This document shows positions 1-8,865 of a stretch of 64,000 bases of DNA, one piece after another. A program made the position numbers and the translations under genes. The stretch spans positions 1-64,000 of the forward strand of contig JAEDED010000006.1 of assembly GCA_016293495.1 (NCBI GenBank). The letters are read 5' to 3'. The notes beneath the pieces are model-generated. The model was not told the DNA's origin. It did no database searches and saw nothing but the letters and a program-made list of their open reading frames with translations. Numbering within the stretch: the stretch's first letter is position 1; every line of letters starts with the position of its first letter. This DNA is from Treponema sp. Lineage in GTDB: Bacteria; Spirochaetota; Spirochaetia; Treponematales; Treponemataceae.

Positions 1-102
1 GTATTTCTTAGATTTATATAACTTTTTCTCTCACACTTATTGATGAAGAGTCAATAATTAAGTATTCTTCTTAAACTAGAAATCCTTTTTCTAAAAAATA
101 AT

Positions 103-1563
103 TTAGTTCTGTGAAGCCATAAACTTTCTGTATTTTTCAGGGTTAACACGGAATGCAATAATCGGACTTTCAGGATCGTCTTTTGCATGTAACAAAGCCT
201 GTTCTGCTTCAACAATAAGCCTTTCTCCCGAGATAAATCTTAAAGTTCTTGATGCAATACCAATTACAGGTTTTGTGTTAATGCCACTCGCATTAAGAAT
301 TGAGCAGATTTCTGTATGGATAATTTCTGCAGTTTCCATTGCTTTATCAATGTCAGAACCATTGCAGATAATTGCAATTCCATCATTTTTATATTCAAAA
401 ATAATATCTTTATAGTGGAACAAATCAAGGATTTTGTTACAGATTGAAACTCCGTAAGGTTCTTCAAAATTGATGTCAGGTATTCTGATTAAAATTAAAG
501 ACAGATCAAGTTCACTGCTGGAAGCTCGTGATAATTCACTTTCAAGACGTGTTACAAGATAACTCTGATTGCAGAAGCCTGTCTTAGTGTTAAAGAGAGA
601 GTCATCATCCTGTGATGAATCAGATGAAGCTGAGTTAACTGTGGTTGCTTCAGAGACTGCAGGTGTTGTTACAGAAATAACAGGTTCAGCAGTTGAATCT
701 ACAGATTCTGCAGCAGATTTGGAAACGACATCTTCGGACTGATTTTCAGAAGAAGAATCAAAAGAATCCATTAGAGGTTCATCAAAAGATAAAGGCTCAT
801 CAAACGATAAGGATTCATCAAACGATAAGGATTCATCAAACGATAAGGATTCATCAAAAGAATTTGAGTCGTCAGACACCAAAGCTGATTCATCTGATAT
901 TGTTTCTGTCTGTGCAGAGGAATCGTCATAGAAAGAATATTCTGTCTGATCTTCTGTTGAATCATCTGATGTAGTTTCAAAGTCTGTATCACCAGGAAGA
1001 GAAATGTCAAAGTTAAAATCGTCATCATCGAGAATAAGTTTTTCTTCAGATTTTTCAGAAGTTTTTTTCAGTTCGGATTTATCTTTGTGTGTGTAAAGGT
1101 AAACAAGACAGAGAATGCTTGCGAGTGTAGCTATCATAGTTATGATGAAAGTAACAATCAGTCTTGAATAAATTAATGTTGCAGGTAATGCGTAGAGAAC
1201 AAGTGTAAGTGTTAAATCAAGATTTTCACCTTCAGTAATTCTCGCAGATTTTGTAATTGTAAATAATTTTGAAGTGTTCTGAAAATGGTAAATAGAATCA
1301 TTCCCATTTTTTAGATTAATAGAACAGTAATAATCTTTACTTCCAATAATGTTTTTTTCAAATTCCGCAATAAAGTTACTGTCAGGCTGACCATGCCTTG
1401 CAATTGCGTATTCAGTCTTTTTTAAGATTGTCTGGAACTTGTTGTCGATGGCTTTTGCGCCTGTTTTATAGTCGCTGGTTAGAACACCAATTGTAATTGC
1501 GATAGTGAAGACAAAAACACTTATGATTGAAATAATTACTGCATTAAAAATCTTTTTATTCAT
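103..1563 (-). CDS. Membrane-anchored protein with acidic linker and degenerate GGDEF domain
   Basis: The 486-residue protein has a membrane helix near residues 7-28, an extracytoplasmic segment of about 100 residues, and a second helix near 130-157. A long Ser/Asp/Glu-rich linker with hexapeptide repeats (SFDESL type) follows. The C-terminal domain, from about residue 325, has the overall pattern of a diguanylate cyclase domain. Where the GGDEF signature should lie the sequence reads KNDGI (residues 392-396), so catalysis is not expected. It could be a sensor or a scaffold. It is the last gene of a five-gene minus-strand operon and starts 1 base after the stop of the upstream DUF115 gene. 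The GGDEF fold is my inference from pattern; the missing signature is seen directly. Confidence 0.7.
   Translation of the reverse strand: MNKKIFNAVIISIISVFVFTIAITIGVLTSDYKTGAKAIDNKFQTILKKTEYAIARHGQPDSNFIAEFEKNIIGSKDYYCSINLKNGNDSIYHFQNTSKLFTITKSARITEGENLDLTLTLVLYALPATLIYSRLIVTFIITMIATLASILCLVYLYTHKDKSELKKTSEKSEEKLILDDDDFNFDISLPGDTDFETTSDDSTEDQTEYSFYDDSSAQTETISDESALVSDDSNSFDESLSFDESLSFDESLSFDEPLSFDEPLMDSFDSSSENQSEDVVSKSAAESVDSTAEPVISVTTPAVSEATTVNSASSDSSQDDDSLFNTKTGFCNQSYLVTRLESELSRASSSELDLSLILIRIPDINFEEPYGVSICNKILDLFHYKDIIFEYKNDGIAIICNGSDIDKAMETAEIIHTEICSILNASGINTKPVIGIASRTLRFISGERLIVEAEQALLHAKDDPESPIIAFRVNPEKYRKFMASQN
779..850 (-). repeat. 18-base tandem repeat inside the degenerate-GGDEF gene
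   Basis: Four in-frame 18-base units lie here. The last three (797-814, 815-832, 833-850) are identical at the DNA level and the first (779-796) differs at a few positions. They encode the hexapeptide S-F-D-E-(S/P)-L. Identical copies suggest recent expansion by slippage or recombination. A change of one unit keeps the reading frame, so only the linker length would vary. Confidence 0.9.
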
Positions 1564-1564
1564 A

Positions 1565-3052
1565 TTAAAAATTATACTCCAGAATGTTACTCAATGCAAG
1601 TTTTACCGCATTTTCAAAAGAAATCTCTTTATTTTTTGTCCTTAAATATGAAACATAAGGCAATATAGAAATAATTACGGGATCAGAATATTCAATTCTT
1701 TTAAGGTTTTTGATTTTTTCATAAACAGCTTTAATATCTGCAATAAAGGCTGAAAAATTAAAAACAGGATTTGGGCATAAAGATGACTTATTTATTGCAG
1801 GAGAATTGATAACGTATATGTCATTTTCAAAAGACCATTTCAGATTGTTTGTGTTAATCCAGTCAATGAAAGTAGATTTATACAAATCAAGGACTTCTGT
1901 GTGAATGACATTTTCTTTTTTATTAATTTCAGTCCTGTACAGAAGGTGTGTAAAAAGATTTTCTGCCGGAAAAGTTTTGTCTTCATCATATCTGTAAAGA
2001 ATATCCAGATAGGTACCTTTAGTATAAGGCTTATTATTAATGTACGAAAAATCAGCTCCGTATACTTCGAATTTCTTAAATCCTGCTTTTCTTGCAAAAT
2101 CAATTGCAGCAATCGTTACCGTTCCGGCTCCCGATGTTATTTCAGTAAAGGAACCAGTCGAGTATTTTTCTGCAAGCGTGCACAGCGGATGTCCTGATTT
2201 TACAAAAAGTATTTTGTCAGAAATTGAGCTTACATAATTTACTGCATTGAAATTTGCCTGAAGGTCAAATATGAAGAGTGTTTCCTGACTACAGTTTCCG
2301 ACAAAATGTTTGTAACTGATATTCTGTCCGTCAATAGAAACTGCCGCGTCAATTTTAATTTTTCTTTTTGAAAGAACTGACAAGGCTGTGTCTGTTGCGA
2401 TGATATAATATTTTGCTCTGTCAGAAAGTATGCGGTCAATTGTTGAATCTAAAGAAGGGCCGGCAGCAATAATAGCGGCAGTTTTGTCGGTATCAATATT
2501 CAGGTTTGTTTTAGAAAGAGTTTTTAAGTTTGATAAAATGTTTTTCTGCCATATTAAACCAAAATGGCACTGAACAGAATAATCTCTTGAAATCTCTTTT
2601 AATGTTTCATTTATAGTTTTAATAATCTGGTCAGAAAGCTCTTTGTTTTCTTCATGCCAGGGACGGTTAGAAAGAATGTTTATTCCGCCATAAACAGAGG
2701 GAAGATAATACTTTTTTAAGGCTTGTGATAATTCTGAAGGAATAGTTATGATAATATTTTTGAGGTTTGATATTTGAATATTGCATTTAATTTCTTTTAA
2801 AAAGGAGATTGCTGCTTCAGATTCTTCAACAGCTATAATAAAATGATCCGGATGTTTATCTGCAAAACTTGAAATATGATAACCACCGCCAAGTCCTAAA
2901 ATTACAGTAAACAAAGAACCTGGATTTATGTCATTTCCGAAGGTTTCAGCTTCCCGTAATGGGGAATATTTTGAATGCATAGTTTTACCGCTTGAGAAAA
3001 CAGGAATTACAGACCCGTCTTTTGCTGTGATTAATTCTTTGTAAAGACTCAT
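1565..3052 (-). CDS. DUF115 / MptE-like (Maf-related) family protein, copy 2
   Basis: This 495-residue protein resembles the DUF115 (MptE-like) family, which includes the Maf motility accessory factors linked to flagellin glycosylation. It has an N-terminal glycine-rich strand-loop (VILGLGGGYHI, residues 50-60) typical of a Rossmann-like fold. The family motif AAIIAAGPSLD is at 192-202, followed by ATDTAL and SIDGQ segments. It has no signal peptide or membrane helix, so it should be cytoplasmic. The start overlaps the stop of the upstream DUF115 paralogue by 4 bases, indicating translational coupling. The substrate is not known. Transfer of a nonulosonate-type sugar is possible from the family, but nothing here proves it. 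Confidence 0.75.
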   Translation of the reverse strand: MSLYKELITAKDGSVIPVFSSGKTMHSKYSPLREAETFGNDINPGSLFTVILGLGGGYHISSFADKHPDHFIIAVEESEAAISFLKEIKCNIQISNLKNIIITIPSELSQALKKYYLPSVYGGINILSNRPWHEENKELSDQIIKTINETLKEISRDYSVQCHFGLIWQKNILSNLKTLSKTNLNIDTDKTAAIIAAGPSLDSTIDRILSDRAKYYIIATDTALSVLSKRKIKIDAAVSIDGQNISYKHFVGNCSQETLFIFDLQANFNAVNYVSSISDKILFVKSGHPLCTLAEKYSTGSFTEITSGAGTVTIAAIDFARKAGFKKFEVYGADFSYINNKPYTKGTYLDILYRYDEDKTFPAENLFTHLLYRTEINKKENVIHTEVLDLYKSTFIDWINTNNLKWSFENDIYVINSPAINKSSLCPNPVFNFSAFIADIKAVYEKIKNLKRIEYSDPVIISILPYVSYLRTKNKEISFENAVKLALSNILEYNF

Positions 3053-4545
3053 TGTTTTTCCTGCCGGCTTATATATTCTGTTAATTTTGAAAGTTTTATA
3101 TCAAGCTTTTTTTTATATTCTGCTTTCACATTTGTATCCTGTGATCTGTCAATCATAAGACAATCTGCAGGGTAATAATTTTTAATCCACTGATCGTCAT
3201 TAATAAGATTCTTAATTAATGAAAGAATTGTTTTTTTGTCAGATTTTAGAACAACAGTTTTTTTGAAAAAGTCAGCAGTATTTTTTACCTTGTCAGATTC
3301 CATCTTAATAAGATCATCAAAATTAATGTCTTTTATCTGACCGAGTTTATTAATAAACCTATGTTTGCATGAGACTCTAAAAACTCTTGATCCGAATCTA
3401 TCTGAATTGTTTATAAACCAGTTTCTGTAAAGGCTGAGCTGCTTGGAATCTCTTCCCTGAATAAAGGTTCTTTTATCCTTTGAAAAAATTTTGTTGTCTT
3501 TAATCGAATTTTCTGTTTCAAGTTCATTTGGCTGAGTGTGTACAAATCCATTTGAAGTTTCAAGATCAATTCCGCATAAATAAATATTTCCGCTTGAAAT
3601 ATTCATTGCAAGTTCTAGGGCTGTACCGCTGATTGTTCCGTTTCGTTTTGCTTTTTCGTAAGGAATTTTTAACTGCTCATAAATTGTACTGTCATAATTA
3701 TCACAGTAAGCCAGAGGAACAATTGTGATATTATTCTGAGAAAATAAATCTGAAGGAATATTGGACTCCGAACTTACGGCTAGTTTAATTTCGTTTTGAT
3801 ATTTTGTAAGACAATTTAAATGTTTTTTTGCCCAGAAGCCGCCGTCAGTTGAAATGCACAGGTCGGGAATAATATCATTAGAAAAAAGCGCTTTTATACT
3901 GCTCGAACAGCTGATGATAAAAAATCTTTGCTGTAATTTTTTTATGTAACTGAGAGAAGCATTTAAACTTGCGCCTGAAGCACAGATAAGAACAGGAAGG
4001 GGAGTTTTGTTAATAGATGCTGTTTTTTCAATTCGGGTTAAAAAGTTTATCTGATTTTTTATCCAGCGCTCAGCAAAAAACTGTCGGGTTGCGAGAATAC
4101 TCTGACAGTCTTTCAGAAGCTTTTTTAGCATAAGCCAGATACGGCTGTCTTCTTCAGCAAACGCATTATGTGCCGGTGGCCATGTAATAAAAAATGAATT
4201 TAATAATTCAGTTTCACCAAAATAATTAAAAAGCTCTGATTCAAGGTTATCAATTTTTTCAATATCAGAAATTAAAAATTCCCCATCACATTTAAACTCG
4301 TTTTTAATATCTTTTATAAGTCTTATTGCATAAATTTTAGAACCTGAGAATTTCTCTCTTAAATAAGGAATGCAATAAGAGAGTGCCGGTTCAATTATGA
4401 TAATATTTGAAGGAATAAAATTTGGTGACAGTGTTTCTGTAAAACGTTTTGCTTCTTGGTCAGGATTGTAAGATGAATGGAGATAGATATTGTTCCATTT
4501 GCAGGTAGGAGTTTCATTTTTTGCTTTAGAATATTCTAAAGACAT
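3049..4545 (-). CDS. DUF115 / MptE-like (Maf-related) family protein, copy 1
   Basis: A 498-residue paralogue of the downstream gene. The family motif reads VLICASGASLN (residues 185-195), followed by an SCSSSIKAL segment and a STDGG segment that match the core of DUF115 proteins. The N-terminal region (residues about 1-180) is divergent from its neighbour. It appears cytoplasmic. It starts 3 bases after the stop of the upstream gene and overlaps the next gene by 4 bases. Two adjacent diverged copies suggest either a heteromeric enzyme or two successive steps on related substrates; that is inference. DUF115 membership is fairly secure from the motif and length. Confidence 0.75.
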   Translation of the reverse strand: MSLEYSKAKNETPTCKWNNIYLHSSYNPDQEAKRFTETLSPNFIPSNIIIIEPALSYCIPYLREKFSGSKIYAIRLIKDIKNEFKCDGEFLISDIEKIDNLESELFNYFGETELLNSFFITWPPAHNAFAEEDSRIWLMLKKLLKDCQSILATRQFFAERWIKNQINFLTRIEKTASINKTPLPVLICASGASLNASLSYIKKLQQRFFIISCSSSIKALFSNDIIPDLCISTDGGFWAKKHLNCLTKYQNEIKLAVSSESNIPSDLFSQNNITIVPLAYCDNYDSTIYEQLKIPYEKAKRNGTISGTALELAMNISSGNIYLCGIDLETSNGFVHTQPNELETENSIKDNKIFSKDKRTFIQGRDSKQLSLYRNWFINNSDRFGSRVFRVSCKHRFINKLGQIKDINFDDLIKMESDKVKNTADFFKKTVVLKSDKKTILSLIKNLINDDQWIKNYYPADCLMIDRSQDTNVKAEYKKKLDIKLSKLTEYISRQEKQ

Positions 4546-4548
4546 AAA

Positions 4549-5427
4549 CTAATTCTCCAGAAATTTTAAAATGGAATCTGAATCTTTTGCTTTTCCGGCA
4601 GAAGTAACCTCAGGCATAAGCTGGTTATGATCAAGTACTGATTTTAAAAGCAGATTAATATGTGCCTGGAAAAGCATTTCGTCAGCAACAGGTGCTGTCA
4701 ATGCAAGTTTAATTTTTCCCTGCTGTGGACACGAAATTGCAGCAGGAGAAGGAAAAGCTTTTACAAATAGATCAAAAACTTCTTCGTCAATACATGAAAG
4801 AACGGATCTTCTAATATTTTCTTCCGGAAGCTGAATTGTTTTTATTGAGTTCAACGCAAGATCGGAATAATTTACGTTGTATAAAGAATGATTTACCTTT
4901 GATGGAACTGCGGTAGTAAGATTTTTCTTCGAGGTTGTATTAAATTTAATACATTGTGATAATGTTTCTGATAAATTTACAGATTTATCATCTGTGTTAA
5001 ATACAAATAATACAGAAAAATCTGCAGAGCTGTTAATTTTAAGAAAACTGATGTGCTGAATTAAACCTTTTAATTCAAACGAAAAGAACTGAAGAAAGTT
5101 ATACATTTCATTGTCAGCTTTTGAATAATTCAATACATTTGATGTTTTAAATATTCCCTTCCAGAAATCTTTAGAGGAAACAGAATTAGCAACAGTCTGA
5201 CTGTCGAGACCAACAGCTTCTGTAATAACCATCATTCCATGAACTGGAGTAAAAAGTGCACAGTGCTTAAAGCCTTTTGTAATGGCTAGTTCCTGAAGGG
5301 ATGAGAAGGTTTTTTCAGTGGCCTTTTGCGCTTTAGCTAATAAACCAGAACCGGCCTTTTTTACAGGCACAGATTCTGGCTGTTTAGTATTTGAAGCGGA
5401 ATTAGATATATGAGAAAGTAATCCCAT
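4549..5427 (-). CDS. Conserved hypothetical protein in the DUF115 operon
   Basis: I do not recognise this 292-residue protein. It has no signal peptide or clear membrane helix. The first 30 residues are Ser/Lys/Gln-rich and probably disordered. The remainder looks globular with mixed alpha/beta composition (for example HCALFTPVHGMMVITEAVGL near residues 56-75). Its start codon shares one base with the stop of the 747-residue acidic protein (TAATG arrangement), so the two are translationally coupled. That coupling and the following DUF115 genes suggest a role in the same process, but no function can be assigned. Confidence 0.7.
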   Translation of the reverse strand: MGLLSHISNSASNTKQPESVPVKKAGSGLLAKAQKATEKTFSSLQELAITKGFKHCALFTPVHGMMVITEAVGLDSQTVANSVSSKDFWKGIFKTSNVLNYSKADNEMYNFLQFFSFELKGLIQHISFLKINSSADFSVLFVFNTDDKSVNLSETLSQCIKFNTTSKKNLTTAVPSKVNHSLYNVNYSDLALNSIKTIQLPEENIRRSVLSCIDEEVFDLFVKAFPSPAAISCPQQGKIKLALTAPVADEMLFQAHINLLLKSVLDHNQLMPEVTSAGKAKDSDSILKFLEN

Positions 5428-7670
5428 TATGAAAGTCCAAGTTCCTCGAAAAGTTTCTTATATGTTACAAAGTGTTCTGACTGAGCAAATTCAGAAATCT
5501 TATCTTCTGGAAGATTTTCAAGTAACTGGTCCATATATGAAAGTACAGACTTGATTTCCTGTTTGAGATCTCCTGGAATTTCTCCGTTTGACTCTGCTGT
5601 TTCAACTACTGGAGAAGCAACTGGTTCAACAGGATTTTCAATTACAGGTTCTTCAAGAATAGTTTCTTCGATAACTGATTCTTCTTCTGCAGGCGTTTCG
5701 TCAAATACAGGTTCAGAATCCATATCATCAAGAGAAGGTGATGGCAAATCAAGATCACCAAGCCCTTCATCTACAGGTTCTTCGATTTCTATAAGATTAT
5801 TTTCATCTTCAGAAATATAGCTGAGCTTATCAGAAGTTAAAGATGATTCAATAGAAGGTTCTTCTTCAAAGAACTCGTCAATAGGATTGATTGAAATTTT
5901 TTCATCAATTCCAGTTGTGTCCATTGTCAAAGATGAATCTTCAGATACGATAATATCGCTGTCTGTACTAAGATCGTCAACTTTAGGAATTTCAATTTCA
6001 TCAGGAAGATCTTCAGAAATAGGCTGGTCTTCTTCAATTAAATCTTCGATTACAGGTTCTTCAGCAACTGTTTCTTCTTCGATTACTGGTTCTTCGATAA
6101 TTACATCATCAGAAGTATCTTCGAAAATTGCTGAATCATCAAATGCACTTGAATCAATTGTAGTAGAGAACTGTCCGTTTGAAACAGAAACAGGTTCTTC
6201 AGAAGCTGTTTCGAGTGCTGGTTCTTCAACAGATATTTCCTCGACAATGCTTTCTTCAACTACAGGTTCTTCAGAAGCTGTTTCTTCGATTACTGGTTCA
6301 GCAACTGGGCATTCTTCAACTGAAGTTTCTTCAGTAAATTCAGCTGAGCTTAAAATGTTGCTTAATTCGTCACCAGAAAGGGCAATTGTATCGTCATCTC
6401 CGCCATCAGCGAAGAATCCTGTGTTTTCTTCCTGTTCCGGTTCAATTTTAATATCGTGTTCCTGTGACTTGAGGTCTGTTAATTCAGTTTTGAGGGTAGT
6501 AATTTCTGACTTAAGGGAAGCAAGTTCGCCCATAAGCTGAGAAATAATTTCCTGACCTTTTGCAGAAAGAGTTACGTCATCTGTTTCTGCAGGTGCTGCC
6601 GGAGCAGATGTTTCAATTGTTTCTGGTTCAGCACTTTCTGTTTCTGCTTCAGATTCAATATTTCCGTTAATAACATCACTCATTGAAACAGACATGTTTT
6701 CATCAGTATCAACTGTAACCTTCATGTCGTAGTTAACGCTTTCATCTTTAATTTCATCGATAGCATCTTCAGGTCCTTTTACTGACTGAAGGCCGTTTTC
6801 TTCATCTATACCGAAATCAGAAAGATCAATTGATTCTGTTTCAAGGTCATCACCTGTAGATCTTACAAAATCCCCGCTGGCTTCTGAAGCTTCCTGAGTT
6901 TCTTCGGCTTCTTCTTCAGTTTCGAATGAATTTGCAGTTTCGTCAAATGAAAGTTTAATATCAAGCGGATCTTCGTCTACGATTTCTTCAGATTTCTGGG
7001 TTGTTCCAGTTCCGGTAGAGTTAAGGTCAGAGAAATCACCGCCATCAAGGAAGTCATCAAGACTTACGCTGTCTGAAGAAGAGTCATCCATGCCGAAGCT
7101 GGAAAGATCAACAGTTTCTTCTGAAGACGATGATGAATCTGAATCATCAGAAAGGAAGTTGTCGAGATCAATTTCTCCGTCTTCCATTTCGTCAAGGTTG
7201 ATGTCAACTGATTCAGTTTTGATTGAACTCTGAATGTCATCAGTAACTTCAAAATCAATCTGAGGTTCTTCAGAAGGTTGTGCAGCTGTTTCTTCTACAG
7301 CTGGAACTTCAAGACTTTCGTCTGTGGCTGCAATTTCTTCTGCTTGAGGTTCGTCTATATCAAAATTAATATCGTCTAAAGTAAACGGCTCAGAAGTTTC
7401 TTCAGTCGGAGCTTCTTCAGAGGAAGCAGTTTCATCACCGAAATCTACGCCGGCAAAAGGGTCATCCAGTGTTTCTTCGGTGACAGCACTTTCTGTTGAT
7501 TCTGAATTATCAAGGGTATCAAAATCAGCAAAATCTGTATCAAGTGATTCTAAAGAAAAATCATCTTCTGTAAAATCAGGAGCGTCAGTATCAGGAAGAA
7601 TATCCTTTGGTGGTTTTTTTACCCAAACACCGTAGTTATCAAGTTCGTTATTTTCTGTTGAATCGCTCAT
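5427..7670 (-). CDS. Large acidic Ser/Asp/Glu-rich repeat protein
   Basis: The 747-residue protein is dominated by Asp, Glu, Ser and Thr, with many irregular repeats of the type E-E-P-V-x-E-E. It has almost no cysteine and no signal peptide or membrane helix. A short predicted helix or coiled coil lies near residues 365-395 (LMGELASLKSEITTLKTEL). The last 50 residues (DLKQEIKSVLSYMDQLLENL onward) form a separate amphipathic helical module, and the N-terminus has a short ordered-looking motif (GVWVKKPPKD). It looks like a flexible scaffold with binding modules at both ends. A Shine-Dalgarno (AGGGG) sits 8 bases before the ATG. It is the first gene of the operon that runs down to position 103. 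Confidence 0.75.
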   Translation of the reverse strand: MSDSTENNELDNYGVWVKKPPKDILPDTDAPDFTEDDFSLESLDTDFADFDTLDNSESTESAVTEETLDDPFAGVDFGDETASSEEAPTEETSEPFTLDDINFDIDEPQAEEIAATDESLEVPAVEETAAQPSEEPQIDFEVTDDIQSSIKTESVDINLDEMEDGEIDLDNFLSDDSDSSSSSEETVDLSSFGMDDSSSDSVSLDDFLDGGDFSDLNSTGTGTTQKSEEIVDEDPLDIKLSFDETANSFETEEEAEETQEASEASGDFVRSTGDDLETESIDLSDFGIDEENGLQSVKGPEDAIDEIKDESVNYDMKVTVDTDENMSVSMSDVINGNIESEAETESAEPETIETSAPAAPAETDDVTLSAKGQEIISQLMGELASLKSEITTLKTELTDLKSQEHDIKIEPEQEENTGFFADGGDDDTIALSGDELSNILSSAEFTEETSVEECPVAEPVIEETASEEPVVEESIVEEISVEEPALETASEEPVSVSNGQFSTTIDSSAFDDSAIFEDTSDDVIIEEPVIEEETVAEEPVIEDLIEEDQPISEDLPDEIEIPKVDDLSTDSDIIVSEDSSLTMDTTGIDEKISINPIDEFFEEEPSIESSLTSDKLSYISEDENNLIEIEEPVDEGLGDLDLPSPSLDDMDSEPVFDETPAEEESVIEETILEEPVIENPVEPVASPVVETAESNGEIPGDLKQEIKSVLSYMDQLLENLPEDKISEFAQSEHFVTYKKLFEELGLS

Positions 7671-7823
7671 ATATTTACCCCTTTTGGTAGAGTTTAAACT
7701 TTATATCACTTAAATATCGGCAGAAAATAATAAAATCTGCACTATTATTATACTATAATTTTTTTAATTATAACATATAATTTAATTTAAGAAAATATAA
7801 AAAAAACCGATAATTTTAATATC
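7671..7823. promoter_or_regulatory. AT-rich divergent promoter region
   Basis: This 153-base gap separates the minus-strand acidic-protein operon from the plus-strand divIC-like gene. It is very AT-rich and holds several TATAAT-like boxes in both directions, for example TATAAT at 7776-7781 on the plus strand. Convincing -35 partners are not obvious. The plus-strand gene has no Shine-Dalgarno. A sequence resembling a sigma-28 -10 box (ACCGATAA, 7806-7813) is present, but its -35 match is weak. Confidence 0.4.
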
Positions 7824-8324
7824 ATGAAAAGACAGAAATACCTTCTTGCAATACTTGCTGGAGTTGCAAGTTATGTTTTACTTTGTATAACCTGCGGAAA
7901 AAACGGCGTTTGGGCAAGAAACCAGCTTTTGGAACAGAAAAGAATTATCAGTGCAAATACTCAGCTTGTAGAAAATATTAATGAAGAATTAAAACTTGAA
8001 AAGACTGCTATACAGAATGACCGTGAAGTTATTGCTGCATATGCAAGAAAACTCGGCTATGTATCAGAAGGGGAAAAACTTGTAAAAATTACAGGACTTG
8101 GAGTTCTTTCAGATATGAAGTATGAAACAGGAACAGTTGTAAAAGCAAAGGAAGTAATGTTCATCCCTGAATGGATTTGCAAAGCCTGTGGTGTTTTCAT
8201 TTTCTCTTTATTTTTCGTTTTATTGTTCTTTTATGACATTTCCAAGGGAAATATTTCTTTCAGAAAAAAAGCCCGTTATGAAGTTGTAGCAGGAATTCCT
8301 GTTTATGATGTATCACAAATCTAA
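7824..8324 (+). CDS. FtsB/DivIC-type septum formation protein
   Basis: This 166-residue protein has a short basic N-terminus, a membrane helix near residues 6-24 and then a coiled coil (about 32-65). The ending AYARKLGYVSEGEKLVKI matches the septum-initiator family FtsB/DivIC, which bridges FtsQ/DivIB and FtsL in the divisome. It is longer than usual because a second hydrophobic helix follows (about residues 120-140) with a short polar tail, which is atypical for the family. No Shine-Dalgarno precedes the ATG. Its 3' end overlaps the tsaC-like gene by 20 bases, so the two are cotranscribed. Confidence 0.75.
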   Translation: MKRQKYLLAILAGVASYVLLCITCGKNGVWARNQLLEQKRIISANTQLVENINEELKLEKTAIQNDREVIAAYARKLGYVSEGEKLVKITGLGVLSDMKYETGTVVKAKEVMFIPEWICKACGVFIFSLFFVLLFFYDISKGNISFRKKARYEVVAGIPVYDVSQI

Positions 8325-8865
8325 TCCAGATTCTGTTAAAATCTGCTGTGACGCCCTCAGAAACGGGGACGTCATAATTATCCCGACCGACACTGTTTAT
8401 GGTTTTTCAGCAGTCGTCGATAAAACCATGAATACCGACGAAAAAATCAGGAAAATAAAAGGACGTTCAGAAATAAAACCTTTTATCCAGCTCATCGGAA
8501 ATCCTGAAGATATTTACAAATACACAGACGATAAAATTCCTACCGAAGTGCTTTCTCACTGGCCGGGACCTTTGACTATTATCGTTCATGATAAAAATTC
8601 CCAGGGAACTACTGCGTACCGATGTCCTGATGATAAATGGCTTTGCAGTCTCTTAAATGAATTGAAAAATCCGGTTTATTCAACAAGTGCAAACAGAAGC
8701 GGACAGCCGCAGATTGAAAAAGTTGAACAGCTTGAAAAGGAATTTTCCGATGAAGTTAAAGTTATAATTGATGACGGCGACAGAGTCGGCGGAGTTCCTT
8801 CGACAATCATTTCTATTGAAAATAATCAGGTAAAAGTTCTTCGTGAGGGAGCTGTAAAACTTTAG
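8305..8865 (+). CDS. tsaC: L-threonylcarbamoyladenylate synthase (YrdC/Sua5 family)
   Basis: Makes threonylcarbamoyl-AMP from threonine, bicarbonate and ATP, the first step of t6A37 tRNA modification. The 186-residue length matches the short YrdC/TsaC form without the Sua5 C-terminal domain. Family features seen are IIPTDTVYGF near residue 25, KIRKIKGR near 48 and STSANRSG near 130. The start at 8305 is preceded by AGGA at 8291-8294. A second ATG directly follows and cannot be excluded. It overlaps the divIC-like gene at its 5' end and overlaps the convergent gene's 3' end by 4 bases. Confidence 0.88.
   Translation: MMYHKSNPDSVKICCDALRNGDVIIIPTDTVYGFSAVVDKTMNTDEKIRKIKGRSEIKPFIQLIGNPEDIYKYTDDKIPTEVLSHWPGPLTIIVHDKNSQGTTAYRCPDDKWLCSLLNELKNPVYSTSANRSGQPQIEKVEQLEKEFSDEVKVIIDDGDRVGGVPSTIISIENNQVKVLREGAVKL

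Noticed and set aside
1..102. Coding or RNA feature at the left edge
   Set aside because: Only AT-rich sequence is visible, with no open frame, hairpin or RNA fold that I can support.
779..850. Possible CRISPR-like repeat array
   Set aside because: The 18-base units are directly adjacent without spacers, are in frame inside a coding gene, and no cas gene is present.
5887..6540. Plus-strand 217-residue Ser/Ile-rich open frame opposite the acidic protein
   Set aside because: It is the mirror of Glu/Asp/Ser-rich codons in the real gene, has low-complexity composition and no Shine-Dalgarno.
7806..7813. Sigma-28-type promoter before the divIC-like gene (ACCGATAA)
   Set aside because: The first base differs from GCCGATAA, no TAAA lies at the expected spacing, and initiation would fall almost on the ATG. 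A chance match in AT-rich DNA is more likely.
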